Below, in pieces: positions 31,510 through 32,266 of a DNA stretch of 32,266 nt. The translations under genes and the position numbers were made by a program. The stretch is from Pseudomonadota bacterium (GTDB lineage Bacteria > Bdellovibrionota_B > Oligoflexia > Oligoflexales > CAIYRB01): positions 1-32,266 of the forward strand of contig JAPLFY010000122.1 in assembly GCA_026390435.1 (NCBI GenBank), in the 5' to 3' direction. The number at the start of each line of letters is the position of its first letter. Positions within the stretch are counted from its first letter, which is position 1. Below the pieces are notes generated by a model. The model saw nothing but the letters and a program-made list of their open reading frames with translations. It had not been told where the DNA came from and made no database searches.

Positions 31510-31890
31510 GCTGGCTAGTCCTCCGATGGCGCGATTGCGATGTCAAATGATCTTGGCATCCACAATACGTGCTTGAGAGGGTTCGGAAGGGTTTCTAGCA
31601 AACTTGAGAAAAATAATTAAAAGAGTATTAATTACGCGCTGGTTTCTGGCGATACCACTCGTTTCCCAATGCTGCCGCTGCAGAGAAGTTGTTATGAAAC
31701 CTACACTTGAGTTGCAAGTTGCTCGCGGAATGCTCGCCGCCCCGACAATAGAGATCGATATGATCCAACTCGATCATCATCACGATGGCGCTGCCGCGCG
31801 GCAGCGCGCTCGGCCTTGCACATAGGATCTCGGTACCAGCTCGAGCTAGCGCGAAGCGTTAGCGAGTTCAGAGCGGTGTTTTCTGCTGAC
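31510..31890. other. Gene-poor stretch with two hairpins
   Basis: No convincing gene lies in these 381 bases. A 20-base perfect palindrome, GCGCTGCC-GCGC-GGCAGCGC, stands at 31788-31807. A second hairpin, GCTAGCGC/GCGTTAGC (one G-T pair) around GAA, is at 31845-31863, just beyond the 3' end of the Rpn-like gene, and could be its terminator. The promoter of the protease gene should lie near its start, but no strong hexamers were recognised. Confidence 0.5.
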
Positions 31891-32266
31891 CTAGCCTTTG
31901 TCCACGGCCAGAAGAAACTCTAATTCTTTTTTTGTCATCTTTAAAACTGTCGCAATCTGATCCAAGGACATTCCAGCGTCCATAAGTTTGCGAACCATCA
32001 CAGCTTGAGCTTTCTGTGCGCCCTCTTCACGCCCCTTTTGCAGGCCCTCATCGCGCCCCTCTTCTCGTCCCTTCTGCAGCCCTTCATCACGTCCCTCCTG
32101 CAGGCCCTCATTACGCCCCTTTTGCAGGCCCTCATCGCGCCCCTCTTCACGCCCCTTTTGCAGGCCTTCATCACGAGCCTCATCAAGCTCCATGCTGACG
32201 CGAAGCATGCCAAGCTCACGGGCGCGGGCGATCTGTTGCGCTTCGTCCATAGCAGATATCTCTTTC
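31891..32266 (-). CDS. C-terminus of probable Rpn/PD-(D/E)XK-type protein, partial
   Basis: The frame is open to the right edge of the window (KEISAMDEAQQ), so the M at 32250 is probably internal and the N-terminal nuclease domain lies outside. The visible part is a helix (about 20-24 residues), then an array of four-residue x-x-x-Gly steps built on RDEGLQKGREEG, and then VRKLMDAGMSLDQIATVLKMTKKELEFLL. This combination (Glu/Gly repeat before a short helix-turn segment with M-x-x-x-I-A-x-x-L/M-xM-x-x-x-E-L) is typical of the C-terminus of Rpn-family, PF12784-type putative transposase/nuclease proteins. Its function is not decidable from this piece alone. Confidence 0.65.
   Translation of the reverse strand, partial: KEISAMDEAQQIARARELGMLRVSMELDEARDEGLQKGREEGRDEGLQKGRNEGLQEGRDEGLQKGREEGRDEGLQKGREEGAQKAQAVMVRKLMDAGMSLDQIATVLKMTKKELEFLLAVDKG
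32018..32175 (-). repeat. Tandem repeats encoding EGLQKGRxEG steps
   Basis: The DNA has two long near-identical blocks, at about 32020-32065 and 32138-32170, both reading CACGCCCCTTTTGCAGGCC with adjoining matches. Shorter variants (TTCTGCAG, TCCTGCAG, TTTTGCAG) stand between. Units are 12 or 24 bases and keep the frame. Such arrays are prone to slippage and recombination. Confidence 0.8.

Noticed and set aside
31604-31825. Open frame of 73 codons on the plus strand in the gene-poor stretch
   Set aside because: No ribosome-binding site match, odd composition (RCRE, HHHDG), and it runs over the 20-base palindrome; it looks like chance.
1-32266. Mobile element or prophage origin of accessory genes
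   Set aside because: No transposase, integrase, inverted-repeat ends, direct repeat flanks or tRNA attachment site were seen; the Rpn-like fragment alone is not proof of a mobile element.

Overview
The window comes from a Gram-negative bacterium. It encodes a TonB-dependent receptor, several lipoprotein signal peptides with lipoboxes, Tat signal peptides on a HiPIP and a GMC oxidoreductase, and one-protein-per-gene ABC importers. The many small orphan exported proteins, Cys-rich repeats and surface-type lipoproteins would suit a Bdellovibrionota/Oligoflexia or other delta-proteobacterium-like lineage, but this is inference from gene style only. No rRNA, tRNA, CRISPR array, insertion sequence or prophage was recognised.

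Layout. 1-2.8 kb: the end of an alpha/beta-hydrolase-like gene, converging on and overlapping a run of three small exported proteins of unknown function on the minus strand. 2.8-7.4 kb: a plus-strand block with a small DUF2007-like protein, then the housekeeping genes mnmA (tRNA 2-thiolation), rnc (RNase III) and der (ribosome-assembly GTPase), linked by overlaps, then a Tat-exported high-potential iron-sulfur protein and a truncated hemoglobin. 7.5-15.2 kb: a small lipoprotein, then a corrinoid-acquisition locus. A cobalamin riboswitch precedes a lipoprotein and a TonB-dependent receptor. These converge on an inner-membrane ABC importer (btuFCD-like, minus strand), which is divergent from a CbiZ-type adenosylcobinamide amidohydrolase. 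Together they would bring corrinoids across both membranes and remodel the lower ligand or tail of non-native ones.

15.4-20.7 kb: a von Willebrand A-domain lipoprotein and a complete spermidine/putrescine ABC importer, with potD divergent from potABC. 20.7-25.1 kb: a tightly packed minus-strand operon of a polytopic membrane protein, class II fumarase, a luciferase-like flavin monooxygenase and a Rhizobium-type L-asparaginase. 25.3-29.1 kb: a plus-strand group with an exported S41-family protein that seems to have lost its catalytic residues, a LolD/MacB-type ATPase without a permease beside it, and a Tat-exported cholesterol-oxidase-like GMC flavoprotein. 29.1-32.3 kb: on the minus strand, a trypsin-like lipoprotein with a proline-rich repeat stalk and a membrane-anchored SGNH hydrolase; then a 381-base gene-poor stretch with two strong hairpins; then the repeat-rich C-terminus of a probable Rpn/PD-(D/E)XK-type protein running off the right edge.

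The most interesting system is the corrinoid locus. The first gene under the riboswitch is not the receptor but a repeat-containing lipoprotein that overlaps the receptor gene by one base. It is a candidate functional counterpart of the Bacteroides surface B12-binding lipoprotein BtuG. Starts were re-chosen in many genes from Shine-Dalgarno matches, signal peptides and stop-start overlaps.
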